A stretch of 64,000 nt of DNA from Streptococcus peroris ATCC 700780. GTDB taxonomy: Bacteria > Bacillota > Bacilli > Lactobacillales > Streptococcaceae. Made by a program: the position numbers and the translations under genes. Of this stretch, positions 26,243 to 34,998 are shown piece by piece (the first letter of the stretch is position 1; every line of letters begins with the position of its first letter). The notes beneath the pieces are model-generated. The model saw only the letters and a list, made by a program, of their open reading frames with translations. It did not search any database and had not been told where the DNA came from. The stretch lies in contig NZ_GL732463.1 of NCBI RefSeq assembly GCF_000187585.1, forward strand, positions 1,134,088 to 1,198,087, read 5' to 3'.

Positions 26243-26965
26243 TTATTTGACAAAAATATACTCATTTTGGGTAGACAAATCCCTCTGATAGTTAAATCCC
26301 GAAAAGCTAAGGTTTTTAATTTCTTCAACTAAGGTCACTTGATGTTCCATCAAAGCTGTTAAGAAGGCCCCTCTAGCTTTCTTTGAAATGGTAGAGTGAA
26401 TTTTTAGTTTTCCATCTCTTTCTTCCATAAACTTGAAGGTCACCATTTTTTCACGGATTTCTTTTGGAAATACAGTCTCAAACTCTGAGGATAACAGTGA
26501 AAAAATGAGATTATCACCCTCCAAAGCTTCACTGTATGCCGTTTGCCAATGTGTTTTTAAACTTTTACCATCCACCTTCAACTTCATTAAAAAGTCCAGT
26601 CGGTGGGGAGCAATCGGTTCAAAGGCTGGAATTACTCCATAAAAAGCGGAGGTAATTAGGAGGTGTTCCTCTAGATAGGTCTGCTCTGCCTTGCTTAGGT
26701 TTTCTCGTTTGATATTGCGATACATGAGTCCATCAAAGAGTTGCAAGGCTGGATAGTTTGTCGCAGTTGCATTTTTCAAGGCCTGGATATGGTCATACTC
26801 CTCTTGCGCTTTTTCGGCAGATATTTTGTAAAAGTTCTCCAAATCTTGGGCAGAATATCTGGCCAATTCATCCAGCACTGCCTGACTTTCAGGACGCAAG
26901 GGTTTTGCTTCTAAACTAGGGATTTCAGTGTTCATTTCTTTTGCAGTTGGAATTAGAATTTTCAT
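26243..26965 (-). CDS. yaaA: Peroxide stress protein YaaA family
   Basis: A 240-residue protein of the UPF0246/DUF328 family, recognised by the start MKILIPTAKEM, the central FDGLMYRNI segment and the TISKKARGAFL segment near residue 200. In E. coli YaaA lowers free iron during hydrogen peroxide stress and binds DNA; that role would suit a peroxide-producing streptococcus but is inferred here. It stands alone between the hom-thrB unit and the deformylase-like gene. Confidence 0.85.
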   Translation of the reverse strand: MKILIPTAKEMNTEIPSLEAKPLRPESQAVLDELARYSAQDLENFYKISAEKAQEEYDHIQALKNATATNYPALQLFDGLMYRNIKRENLSKAEQTYLEEHLLITSAFYGVIPAFEPIAPHRLDFLMKLKVDGKSLKTHWQTAYSEALEGDNLIFSLLSSEFETVFPKEIREKMVTFKFMEERDGKLKIHSTISKKARGAFLTALMEHQVTLVEEIKNLSFSGFNYQRDLSTQNEYIFVK

Positions 26966-27010
26966 AGTGTTAGTGTAGCATATTTTTCTAGGACTACCAA
27001 GGATTTGAGC

Positions 27011-27421
27011 TTAAATAATACGACCTTCCAAATGATCCAATTCATGCTGACAAATCTGTGCTGGAAAACCCGTCAGGGTAATGGTTTGCTCTTGCCAATG
27101 GATATCTCTATAGCTTACTGTAATCTTCTCATACCTAGTTGTCGGTCTTACACCTGCCAAAGACAAACAACCTTCCTCTGTCTCGTATGGTCCTTCAAAA
27201 GATTGGAGAACTGGATTAAACATAACCATGGGAATCATTCCAAGATTAAAGATAATCACGCGCTTTTGCACCCCAATCATATTAGCTGCTAGGCCGACAC
27301 AGGTCTCTTTATTGGCCTGTAGGGTATCCTGTAAGTCCTTTGCTAGAGGTAAATCCTCCTGACTAGCAGGTCGGGATACTTGCGATAGAAATAAAATATC
27401 TGTTACAATTTTCTTTTTCAA
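27011..27421 (-). CDS. Short peptide-deformylase-like protein with altered active-site glutamine
   Basis: Peptide deformylases remove the N-formyl group from new proteins. This protein has the three family motifs: GLAANMIG (motif I), EGCLS (motif II, metal-binding Cys) and QHELDH (motif III, two metal-binding His and the catalytic Glu). Motif I normally reads GLAAPQIG and its Gln stabilises the transition state; here P-Q is replaced by N-M. The protein also stops just after motif III at about 136 residues, against about 200 for the housekeeping enzyme. It may be weakly active, act on other substrates, or be inactive. A TTG start at 27,421 is preferred, because GGAGG lies eight bases before it; an upstream ATG (27,436) has no ribosome site and is within about ten bases of the likely transcription start. 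Confidence 0.8.
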   Translation of the reverse strand: MKKKIVTDILFLSQVSRPASQEDLPLAKDLQDTLQANKETCVGLAANMIGVQKRVIIFNLGMIPMVMFNPVLQSFEGPYETEEGCLSLAGVRPTTRYEKITVSYRDIHWQEQTITLTGFPAQICQHELDHLEGRII

Positions 27422-27452
27422 GACTCTTTCCTCCATCTTTTTCTCAACTTGA

Positions 27453-27458
27453 TTATAG
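27453..27458 (-). promoter_or_regulatory. -10 element for the deformylase-like gene
   Basis: TATAAT on the minus strand about 30 bases before the TTG start; it places the transcript start near 27,445. The -35 is not convincing. Confidence 0.5.
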
Positions 27459-27493
27459 CATAAAATCTATCTCTGTTTACCATATATAAAAGC

Positions 27494-27521
27494 AAAAAAG
27501 CCATCCGAAGATGACTTTTTT
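27494..27521 (-). terminator. Terminator after mgtA
   Basis: AAAAAAGTCATC and GATGGCTTTTTT pair around TTCG, with A- and T-runs on both sides, immediately after the mgtA stop. Confidence 0.93.
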
Positions 27522-27525
27522 ATGC

Positions 27526-30210
27526 CTAAATAGCGTTTTTATCTTTTCCAAGTGCTCGTTGAACTGCTTTGACAATTTCAACAAGGACTACAATCATAAG
27601 TGCTCCTACAGCGACCACCATCCATTGAGTCAAGCTCAAGTTTGAAACGTGGAAGAGATTATTAAATCCAGGAACCAAAATTGTCACCACAAAGAGGACG
27701 AAGGCAACTGGGATAGACCAGTTAAAGGTCTTGTTCGTAAAGAGTCCCACTTTAAAGATGGATTGGTAAACTGACTTAACGTTAAAGGCATGGAGCAATT
27801 GGATCAAACCGAGAGTTGCAAAAGCCATGGTAAGGGCATCCGCATGGATTTCAGTATGACCTTGGTGCTCTGGGAAGAGAAGAGCCCAACCATAAACACC
27901 CAAAACTAGCATGGTTTGGAAGATCCCTTGATAAATGATTGCTCCGAAGACACCACCATCAAAGAAGTTAGACTTACGTCCACGAGGTTTGTGGGTCATA
28001 ACACCTGGTTCAGCTGGTTCAACACCAAGAGCAATGGCTGGAAGCGTATCTGTTACCAAGTTAATCCAGAGAAGATGCACTGGTTGCAACACATCCCAAC
28101 CAAAGAGGGTTGCAAAGAAAATGGTGAAGACCTCAGCCATATTAGCAGACAAGAGGTATTGGATGGATTTTTGGATATTTGAGAAGACCTTACGTCCTTC
28201 TTCAACCGCTACGATAATAGTTGCAAAGTTATCATCGGCAAGGACCATATCCGAAGCTCCCTTAGAAACCTCTGTACCAGTAATCCCCATACCGATACCA
28301 ATGTCAGCTGTCTTAAGTGATGGCGCATCGTTGACTCCATCACCTGTCATGGCAACAACCTTGCCTTCTTTTTGCCATGCTTTCACGATACGAACCTTGT
28401 GCTCAGGTGATACACGTGCGTATACAGAGTATTGCTTGAAGACTTTTTGGAATTCTTCATCAGTGAGTTCATTCAACTCAGCACCAGTGAAGACATGGTC
28501 TTCTGTATCATTTGGATCAATGATTCCAAGACGTTTGGCAATAGCTTCCGCTGTATCTTGGTGGTCACCTGTAATCATGATTGGACGGATACCTGCTTCT
28601 TTAGCGACACGTACAGCTTCTGCTGCTTCAGGACGTTCAGGGTCAATCATTCCGACCAAACCAGAGAAGATGAGGTCAGACTCAACGATTTCAGATTCCA
28701 AGGTTGGGATTTCATGGCTTGTCTTATAAGCCATCATCAAAACACGAAGGGCTTGTTTAGCCAAATCTTTGTTGGTTGCAAGAATAGCACTCTTGTCTTC
28801 TTCTGTGATTGGACGAACTTCCCCATTAACTTCAATACGAGTCACACGCTTGAGCAATTGGTCAGGAGCACCCTTAACAGCGATAAAGTATGAACCGTCA
28901 GCCTCTTTATGAATAGTAGACATGAGTTTACGGTCTGAGTCAAATGGTAATTCAGCCACACGTGGCTCATCCTTCAAGACTTCACGAACATCAAAGTTGT
29001 GGTCCAAACCAAACTGTACAAGAGCTGTCTCCGTTGGATCCCCAATCAGCTTGCCAGATGGGTCCACCTTGGTGTCATTGGCAAAGTTCATGATACGTAG
29101 CGTATTGTTGTTAGCAGCAATTTCAGATGCCGAGCTTTGCAATTGACCGTTGGTATAAACCTTCTCAACAGTCATTTGGTTCATAGTCAAGGTACCTGTT
29201 TTATCAGATGCAATGATTTCTGTTGAACCGAGAGTCTCAACCGCTGGCAATTTACGGACGATTGAATTCCGTTTTGCAAGGGTTGTAGTTCCCAAAGATA
29301 GAACGATAGTTACAATGGCAGGAAGCCCTTCTGGAATCGCAGCAACCGCAAGGGCAACCGCCACCATCAAGCCTTCTAAAGGATGTTCACCACGAACAAA
29401 GACACCAACCAAGAAGGTAATAACTGCAATCACAACAATCAAGTAAGTCAAGGCCTTAGATAATTGTTCCAAGCTTTGCTTCAATGGTGTCTCTGTCTCG
29501 TCAGCATTAGCCAACATGTCCGCAATCTTACCAACTTCAGTATACATACCAGTGTTGGTAACAACACCGATACCACGTCCGTACGTTACGTTTGAGTTTT
29601 GGTAACCCATATTAACACGGTCCCCAATACCAGCATCTGCTTCGACAAGGCCTGTCACATCTTTTTCTACTGGGACAGATTCTCCTGTAAGAGCTGCTTC
29701 TTCGATTTTAAGAGAAGCCGCTTCAAACAAACGCATATCTGCAGGTACAACATCCCCAGCTTCAAGCAAGACGATATCTCCGGGTACCAATTCTTTTGAG
29801 TCAATCTCAATCACATGACCATCACGACGAACACGAGCCATCGGGCTAGACATATTTTTCAGCGCTTCAATGGCTGCTTCTGCTTGCCCTTCTTGGTAAA
29901 CCCCAAAGGCAGCATTCAAGACAACAACGGCCAAGATGATAATGGCATCCGTTAGACCGTCCATTCCTTCTGTAATCACAGAAAGTGCCGCTGCCGCAAG
30001 CAAGATGATAATCATCAAATCCTTAAATTGATCTAGGAATTTAGCTAGCAGGCTACGTTTTTCGGCCTCTTCTAACTCATTACGACCATAAGTCGCTAAG
30101 CGTTCTTGAGCTTGAGCAGTTGACAAACCTTCGACAGATGAGTCCAGATTCTTTAGGACTTCTTCTGAGGTTTGTGTGTAAAACAAGTCTTTATTTTGTT
30201 CTTTTGACAA
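27526..30210 (-). CDS. mgtA: Ca2+/Mn2+-exporting P-type ATPase
   Basis: A P2-type ATPase of about 894 residues that pumps cations out across the membrane. It has the phosphorylation motif DKTGTLT, the TGES dephosphorylation loop, the KGAPD nucleotide-binding segment, the MTGDGVNDAP hinge and about ten membrane helices, including the PEGLPA helix 4 of calcium-type pumps. In S. pneumoniae the homologue (MgtA, SP_1551) exports Mn2+ and Ca2+ and is switched on by a manganese riboswitch; the same riboswitch is present here. The start is the TTG at 30,210, with GGAGGAG six bases before it; an upstream in-frame ATG lies inside the riboswitch and is rejected. Divergent from mntE. Confidence 0.93.
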   Translation of the reverse strand: MSKEQNKDLFYTQTSEEVLKNLDSSVEGLSTAQAQERLATYGRNELEEAEKRSLLAKFLDQFKDLMIIILLAAAALSVITEGMDGLTDAIIILAVVVLNAAFGVYQEGQAEAAIEALKNMSSPMARVRRDGHVIEIDSKELVPGDIVLLEAGDVVPADMRLFEAASLKIEEAALTGESVPVEKDVTGLVEADAGIGDRVNMGYQNSNVTYGRGIGVVTNTGMYTEVGKIADMLANADETETPLKQSLEQLSKALTYLIVVIAVITFLVGVFVRGEHPLEGLMVAVALAVAAIPEGLPAIVTIVLSLGTTTLAKRNSIVRKLPAVETLGSTEIIASDKTGTLTMNQMTVEKVYTNGQLQSSASEIAANNNTLRIMNFANDTKVDPSGKLIGDPTETALVQFGLDHNFDVREVLKDEPRVAELPFDSDRKLMSTIHKEADGSYFIAVKGAPDQLLKRVTRIEVNGEVRPITEEDKSAILATNKDLAKQALRVLMMAYKTSHEIPTLESEIVESDLIFSGLVGMIDPERPEAAEAVRVAKEAGIRPIMITGDHQDTAEAIAKRLGIIDPNDTEDHVFTGAELNELTDEEFQKVFKQYSVYARVSPEHKVRIVKAWQKEGKVVAMTGDGVNDAPSLKTADIGIGMGITGTEVSKGASDMVLADDNFATIIVAVEEGRKVFSNIQKSIQYLLSANMAEVFTIFFATLFGWDVLQPVHLLWINLVTDTLPAIALGVEPAEPGVMTHKPRGRKSNFFDGGVFGAIIYQGIFQTMLVLGVYGWALLFPEHQGHTEIHADALTMAFATLGLIQLLHAFNVKSVYQSIFKVGLFTNKTFNWSIPVAFVLFVVTILVPGFNNLFHVSNLSLTQWMVVAVGALMIVVLVEIVKAVQRALGKDKNAI

Positions 30211-30235
30211 AACAGTCTCCTCCTTTTGGCCTCTT

Positions 30236-30352
30236 TTTACAAAAAAAGAGACCTGTTTTTTAAAAAAACAAGTCTCGCTGTTTAATATAGTGCCGGAAAT
30301 GATTCGTAATGACGACACTATCGCGGTTAACCGCCAGCTACTCCCTTGAGTA
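30236..30352 (-). ncRNA. yybP-ykoY manganese riboswitch with intrinsic terminator
   Basis: The mgtA leader contains the yybP-ykoY signature: CAAGGGAGTAGC near its 5' end, then paired GGCGGTTAACCGC and AGTG...CACT helices, and the CGTCATTACG loop. Its 3' end (GAGACTTG) also forms the left arm of a terminator, pairing with CAGGTCTC followed by TTTTTTT (30,236-30,276). The 5' segment ACTCAAG...can instead be held in the aptamer's closing helix. Mn2+ binding should prevent termination and turn mgtA on, as shown for the pneumococcal homologue. Aptamer class is by motif and context, not by a covariance search. Confidence 0.85.
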
Positions 30353-30357
30353 GTTCT

Positions 30358-30385
30358 ATTATATCAGAATTTCAAAAGTTTTCAA
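30358..30385 (-). promoter_or_regulatory. mgtA promoter
   Basis: On the minus strand TTGAAA, 16 bases, TATAAT, with TG before the -10. It fires about seven bases before the riboswitch. Confidence 0.8.
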
Positions 30386-30417
30386 GTCTTGAGGTGTATT
30401 TAACTTACTTCCCACAT

Positions 30418-30446
30418 TTGAATTTTCCTTAGAAAACCAGTATAAT
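30418..30446 (+). promoter_or_regulatory. mntE promoter
   Basis: TTGAAT, 17 bases, TATAAT, located 34 bases before the mntE ATG and back-to-back with the mgtA promoter. Confidence 0.8.
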
Positions 30447-30479
30447 GAAAGAATACTAAAATGTTAGAAAGGGAGTTAG

Positions 30480-31670
30480 ATGAATCAATCAGTTTCAAAC
30501 TTAAAATTAGCTGAGCGTGGTGCCATTATCAGCATCTTGACCTATCTATTCTTGTCTGCAGCTAAGCTAGCGACCGGACACCTCCTCCATTCATCCAGTT
30601 TGGTGGCAGATGGTTTTAACAACGTTTCAGATATCGTTGGAAACGTGGCCCTTCTCATCGGGATTCGTTTGGCTCGCCAACCGGCAGATAGAGATCATCG
30701 CTTCGGCCACTGGAAAATAGAGGATTTGGCAAGTCTCATCACTTCCATCATCATGTTTTACGTTGGATTTGATGTTCTACGTGATACCATCCAAAAAATA
30801 CTCAGCCGAGAGCAAACGGTCATTGACCCACTTGGGGCGACTCTGGGTGTCATCTCTGCTATCATCATGTTTGCCGTTTATCTCTACAATACCCATCTGA
30901 GTAAGCAAGCTAAATCAAAGGCTCTCAAGGCAGCAGCTAAGGACAATCTGTCAGATGCCGTGACATCTCTTGGAACTTCTATTGCTATCCTGGCTAGTAG
31001 CTTCAACTATCCAATCGTGGATAAGTTGGTCGCGATTATCATTACCTTCTTTATTCTTAAAACTGCTTATGATATCTTTATCGAGTCATCCTTCAGCCTT
31101 TCTGATGGTTTTGATGAACACTTGCTAGAAGATTATCAAAAAGCTATCATGGAAATTCCTAAGATTAGCAAGGTCAAATCACAACGCGGTCGTACCTACG
31201 GAAGCAATATTTATCTGGACATCACTCTGGAAATGAACCCAGATCTGTCTGTTTTTGAAAGTCACGAAATTGCGGACCAGGTTGAATCCATGTTATCAGA
31301 ACGATTTGGTGTCTTTGATACAGACATTCATATCGAACCAGCACCAATCCCTGAGGATGAAATCCTAGATAATGTCTATAAAAAATTGCTCATGAGAGAG
31401 CAACTGATTGACCAAGGAAATCAACTGGAAGAGTTACTTGCAGAAGATTTCATTTATATCCGCCAGGACGGACAAGAACTGGACAAGGATGCCTATAAGG
31501 CTGAAAAAGAATTAACCTCTGCCATTAAAGAGCTTCAGTTAACCTCTATCAGCCAGAAAACAAAACTCATCCGCTACCAAGTCGGTGATACCATTCATAC
31601 CAGCATCTGGCGCCGCCACGAAACTTGGCAAAATATTTTCCATCAGGAAACAAAAATAGAAAAAGACTAA
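30480..31670 (+). CDS. mntE: Manganese exporter of the cation diffusion facilitator family
   Basis: A 396-residue CDF protein. Six membrane helices fill about the first 215 residues, with a metal site formed by N47-x-x-x-D51 in helix 2 and a D-N-L-S-D motif in helix 5; Asn in helix 2 is the variation associated with Mn2+ rather than Zn2+ selectivity. A cytoplasmic dimerisation domain (about 215-295) and a longer C-terminal extension follow. The pneumococcal homologue MntE exports Mn2+, and the neighbouring Mn-riboswitch mgtA supports the same role here. The start has GGGAG. It is monocistronic, ending in a bidirectional terminator. Confidence 0.92.
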   Translation: MNQSVSNLKLAERGAIISILTYLFLSAAKLATGHLLHSSSLVADGFNNVSDIVGNVALLIGIRLARQPADRDHRFGHWKIEDLASLITSIIMFYVGFDVLRDTIQKILSREQTVIDPLGATLGVISAIIMFAVYLYNTHLSKQAKSKALKAAAKDNLSDAVTSLGTSIAILASSFNYPIVDKLVAIIITFFILKTAYDIFIESSFSLSDGFDEHLLEDYQKAIMEIPKISKVKSQRGRTYGSNIYLDITLEMNPDLSVFESHEIADQVESMLSERFGVFDTDIHIEPAPIPEDEILDNVYKKLLMREQLIDQGNQLEELLAEDFIYIRQDGQELDKDAYKAEKELTSAIKELQLTSISQKTKLIRYQVGDTIHTSIWRRHETWQNIFHQETKIEKD

Positions 31671-31673
31671 AGC

Positions 31674-31705
31674 AAAACTCCCAACTGAGAAAGTTGGGAG
31701 TTTTT
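31674..31705. terminator. Bidirectional terminator between mntE and scrK
   Basis: AAAACTCCCAACT pairs with AGTTGGGAGTTTT, with A/T runs on both sides, between the convergent genes. Confidence 0.93.
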
Positions 31706-31713
31706 CTATATTC

Positions 31714-32601
31714 TTATTTTGCAACGCTCTTAGCAAGAACGAAGTTTCCTAGTGTAGCTGAACCATTGCCAGCAACAGCTGGAGTCACGATATAGTCACG
31801 TACATCTGGAACTGGGAGGTAGCCATTGAGTAGGGCTGTGAATTTCTCACGTACACGGTCAAGCATATGTTGTTGAGCCATAACCCCACCACCAAAGACG
31901 ATGACATCTGGACGGAAAGTTACAGTCGCATTCACTGCGGCTTGAGCAATGTAGTAGGCTTGAACATCCCAGACAGAGTTGTTGAGTTCAATGTTTTCTC
32001 CACGAACACCTGTACGAGCTTCCAAACTTGGACCAGCTGCATAACCTTCCAAACATCCATTATGGAAAGGACAAACACCTTTAAATTCTTTTTCAATATC
32101 CATTGGGTGTCTAGCTACATAATAATGACCCATCTCAGGGTGACCAACACCGCCAATAAACTCGCCACGTTGGATAACACCTGCACCGATACCTGTACCG
32201 ATTGTGTAATAAACCAAGTTTTCGATACGACTACCAGCATTATTACGAGCAACCACTTCACCGTAGGCAGAGCTATTTACGTCTGTTGTGAAGTACATTG
32301 GTACATTTAAAGCGCGACGAAGGGCACCAAGCAAGTCAACATTTGCCCAGTGAGATTTTGGAGTTGTTGTGATAAAACCATAGGTTTTAGAGTTTTTATC
32401 GATATCTATAGGACCAAATGAACCAATGGCAAGTCCTGCAAGATTATCGAATTTTGAAAAGAATTCGATGGTTTTATCGATTGTCTCGATAGGAGTTGTT
32501 GTTGGAAATTGTACTTTTTCTACAACGTTAAAGTTTTCATCACCGACAGCACAGACAAATTTCGTACCACCTGCTTCCAAGCTTCCATATAATTTTGTCA
32601 T
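31714..32601 (-). CDS. scrK: Fructokinase (ROK family)
   Basis: Phosphorylates the fructose released by ScrB so it can enter glycolysis. The 295-residue ROK protein has the N-terminal phosphate loop (GGTKF), the catalytic-region GTGIGAG, and the ROK zinc site made by H and three Cys in the GHYY...CPFHNGCLEG region near residues 157-185. It lies 98 bp after scrA and has its own extended -10 promoter, so it can be expressed with or without the PTS gene. Confidence 0.92.
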   Translation of the reverse strand: MTKLYGSLEAGGTKFVCAVGDENFNVVEKVQFPTTTPIETIDKTIEFFSKFDNLAGLAIGSFGPIDIDKNSKTYGFITTTPKSHWANVDLLGALRRALNVPMYFTTDVNSSAYGEVVARNNAGSRIENLVYYTIGTGIGAGVIQRGEFIGGVGHPEMGHYYVARHPMDIEKEFKGVCPFHNGCLEGYAAGPSLEARTGVRGENIELNNSVWDVQAYYIAQAAVNATVTFRPDVIVFGGGVMAQQHMLDRVREKFTALLNGYLPVPDVRDYIVTPAVAGNGSATLGNFVLAKSVAK

Positions 32602-32627
32602 GACAAACCTCTTGTATTTATTTTTCT

Positions 32628-32636
32628 ATTATAGCA
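32628..32636 (-). promoter_or_regulatory. Extended -10 promoter for scrK
   Basis: TGCTATAAT on the minus strand about 25 bases before the scrK start; no strong -35. Confidence 0.6.
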
Positions 32637-32697
32637 TTTTCCAGAATGAAAGTTACTCTATATTTCAGATTTTCTTCTGTAAATTTTACCATTCAAG

Positions 32698-32730
32698 AAA
32701 AACGAACAAACATGACATTCGTTCGTTTTT
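32698..32730 (-). terminator. Terminator after scrA
   Basis: AAAAACGAACGAATG and the complementary CA-TTTGTTCGTTTTT arm form a long hairpin with a T-run; A-run on the other side. Confidence 0.85.
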
Positions 32731-32739
32731 ATGAATCTA

Positions 32740-34641
32740 TTAAGCTTCAACTTCGATGATTACATCTCCCTTAGCAACTGATCCAGAAGCAACTGGATTT
32801 ACTGAAGCAAAGTCAGCAGTGTTCGTCACGATAACCATTGTTGTGTTATCAAGACCTGCAGCAGCAATCTTAGCAGAGTCAAATGTTCCAAGAACATCTC
32901 CAGCTTTAACCTTGTCACCTTGAGCAACTTTATGGTTGAAGCCTTCACCGTTCATTGAAACAGTGTCGATACCAACGTGAATCAAGATTTCAGCACCGTT
33001 AGATGTTCTCAAACCATAAGCATGCCCAGTTGGAAAGACGATTGTCACTTCAGCATCAGCTGGTGCGTAAACAACATCTTGGCTAGGTTTTACAGCGATA
33101 CCTTGTCCCATAGCTCCACTTGAGAAGACTGGGTCATTGACATCTGAAAGGGCAACTACATCACCAACGATTGGTGTTTGGATGATACCTTCGCTAGGTG
33201 CAACAACAGTACCAGTCACTGCTTCCTCTGTTAAACGGTCAGTTTCAGCTTCAGAAATTGCTCCTGAAACTTCTTCTACTTCATCTTCGTAGCCAAACAT
33301 GTAAGTAAGTGCAAAACCAAGTGCAAATGATACAGCTACCATAAGAAGGTATTGTGCAAGTTGTCCGTTACCAATGTAAAGCATTGTACCAGGGATGATT
33401 GTGATACCATTACCAGTACCAGCGAGTCCAAGGATAGATGCCAATCCACCACCGACTGCACCAGCAATCAATGAAAGGAAGAATGGCTTACGGTAACGTA
33501 AGTTAACCCCGAAGATAGCAGGCTCAGTAATACCAAGGAAGGCAGAAAGAGCAGCTGGGAAAGCAAGTGTTTTAAGTTTAGGATTTTTAGTTTTCACACC
33601 AACGGCTACTGTCGCAGCACCTTGAGCAGTCATGGCAGCTGTGATGATAGCGTTGAATGGGTTAGCATGGTCAGCAGCAAGTAATTGAACTTCAAGCAAG
33701 TTGAAGATATGGTGAACACCTGATACGACGATTAATTGGTGAACTCCACCAATCAAGAAACCACCAAGTCCAAATGGCAAGTTAAGGATAGCTTTTGTTC
33801 CAAGAAGGATATAGTTTTCAACAACGTGGAAGACTGGTCCGATAACAAACAAACCAAGAATTGACATTACGAGGAGTGTTACGAATGGTGTTACCAAGAG
33901 ATCAAGTACATCTGGAACCACTTTACGAACAGCTTTTTCAAATTTAGCTCCGACAACCCCGATGATGAAGGCTGGAAGAACTGAACCTTGCAAACCAACA
34001 ACTGGGATAAATCCGAAGAAGTTCATAGCAGTTACTTCTCCACCAGAAGCAACAGCCCAGGCATTTGGAAGTGAACCTGAAACGAGCATCATACCAAGAA
34101 CGATACCAACGGCTGGGTTACCACCGAATACACGGAAGGTTGACCAAACAACCAAACCTGGCAAGATGATAAAGGCTGTGTCAGTCAAGATTTGAGTGTA
34201 AGTTGTCACATCTTCTGGAAGTGTCATTCCAAGAGCATTCAAGAGACCACGAACACCCATGAAGAGACCAGTTGCTACGATAACTGGAATGATTGGAACA
34301 AAGACGTCACCGAAAGTACGGATGGCACGTTGGAACCAATTTCCTTGTTTAGCAGCTTCTGCCTTCATCTCATCCTTAGATGATGTTGGCAAACCAAGAG
34401 CTACGACTTCATCGTACATCTTGTTTACTGTACCAGTACCAAAGATAATTTGGTATTGACCTGAGTTAAAGAAAGCACCTTGAACTTTTTCCAAGCTCTC
34501 GATAGCATCTTTGTTGATCTTCGCTTCATCTTTCACCATAACACGTAGGCGAGTTGCACAGTGGGCTACACTGTTAACATTCTCACGTCCGCCCAAGGCT
34601 TCGATGACTTTTTTTGCAATTTCTGTATTCGTCATTTGCAA
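32740..34641 (-). CDS. scrA: Sucrose PTS permease, EIIBCA
   Basis: Imports sucrose and phosphorylates it to sucrose-6-phosphate. The 633-residue protein has the order IIB, IIC, IIA. IIB carries the phosphorylated cysteine in HCATRLRV near residue 27. IIC has about ten membrane helices (residues 110-460). The C-terminal IIA has the phosphorylated histidine in EILIHVGIDTV near residue 555. Domain order and length match streptococcal ScrA. It is divergent from scrB, whose product hydrolyses its sugar phosphate. Expression is probably controlled by ScrR and CcpA through the sites in the shared control region. Confidence 0.94.
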   Translation of the reverse strand: MQMTNTEIAKKVIEALGGRENVNSVAHCATRLRVMVKDEAKINKDAIESLEKVQGAFFNSGQYQIIFGTGTVNKMYDEVVALGLPTSSKDEMKAEAAKQGNWFQRAIRTFGDVFVPIIPVIVATGLFMGVRGLLNALGMTLPEDVTTYTQILTDTAFIILPGLVVWSTFRVFGGNPAVGIVLGMMLVSGSLPNAWAVASGGEVTAMNFFGFIPVVGLQGSVLPAFIIGVVGAKFEKAVRKVVPDVLDLLVTPFVTLLVMSILGLFVIGPVFHVVENYILLGTKAILNLPFGLGGFLIGGVHQLIVVSGVHHIFNLLEVQLLAADHANPFNAIITAAMTAQGAATVAVGVKTKNPKLKTLAFPAALSAFLGITEPAIFGVNLRYRKPFFLSLIAGAVGGGLASILGLAGTGNGITIIPGTMLYIGNGQLAQYLLMVAVSFALGFALTYMFGYEDEVEEVSGAISEAETDRLTEEAVTGTVVAPSEGIIQTPIVGDVVALSDVNDPVFSSGAMGQGIAVKPSQDVVYAPADAEVTIVFPTGHAYGLRTSNGAEILIHVGIDTVSMNGEGFNHKVAQGDKVKAGDVLGTFDSAKIAAAGLDNTTMVIVTNTADFASVNPVASGSVAKGDVIIEVEA

Positions 34642-34671
34642 AAATCTCCTTATAAAAAATTTTGTTCTTGT

Positions 34672-34686
34672 TTGAAAGCGATTTTA
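34672..34686. promoter_or_regulatory. Probable cre site (CcpA) before scrA
   Basis: TTGAAAGCGATTTTA agrees with the cre consensus WTGNAANCGNWNNCW at all fixed positions but one. It lies just past the predicted scrA transcription start, where bound CcpA would block elongation. Confidence 0.55.
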
Positions 34687-34703
34687 TCCGCCCTACGAAT
34701 ATT

Positions 34704-34731
34704 ATTCTATCACGTTTAAAAAATATGTCAA
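34704..34731 (-). promoter_or_regulatory. scrA promoter
   Basis: On the minus strand TTGACA, 16 bases, TAGAAT. The -35 hexamer is part of the operator-like sequence TGTCAAGCGTTTTGCA at 34,726-34,741. Confidence 0.7.
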
Positions 34732-34998
34732 GCGTTTTGCAGAAAAAATTTTGTCAATTCTCCGATTTTGATTGTTTTTGCTATTTTTTCATTAACATAG
34801 CAGTAAACATCCTCTGAATTCAAGGTTTTTACTTTAAAGTTTTCAAAAACTTTCATATTTTCATCAATTTTTATAAAATTTCGTTTCTGAACTCTGTCAA
34901 CCGTTTGACATTTTTTTCTTAAATTTAGTGTGAAAGACTTGCTTTTTTATAAGGAAACGTTTACTATTAAGATAGTAGAATTTATGGAGGAAATAGAA

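Larger units (their letters stand above)
34642..34998. promoter_or_regulatory. Divergent scrA/scrB control region
   Basis: This 357-bp stretch has no gene. It holds a cre-like site (34,672), the scrA promoter and a first operator-like site TGTCAAGCGTTTTGCA (34,726-34,741), a second site TGTCAACCGTTTGACA (34,895-34,910), and GGAAACGTTTACT (34,953-34,965), a CG-centred LacI-type half-palindrome 34 bases before scrB. The two TGTCAA-NCGTTT sites share arms and centre and lie 169 bp apart. ScrR, encoded downstream of scrB, is the obvious ligand. Binding is inferred from sequence alone. Confidence 0.65.
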
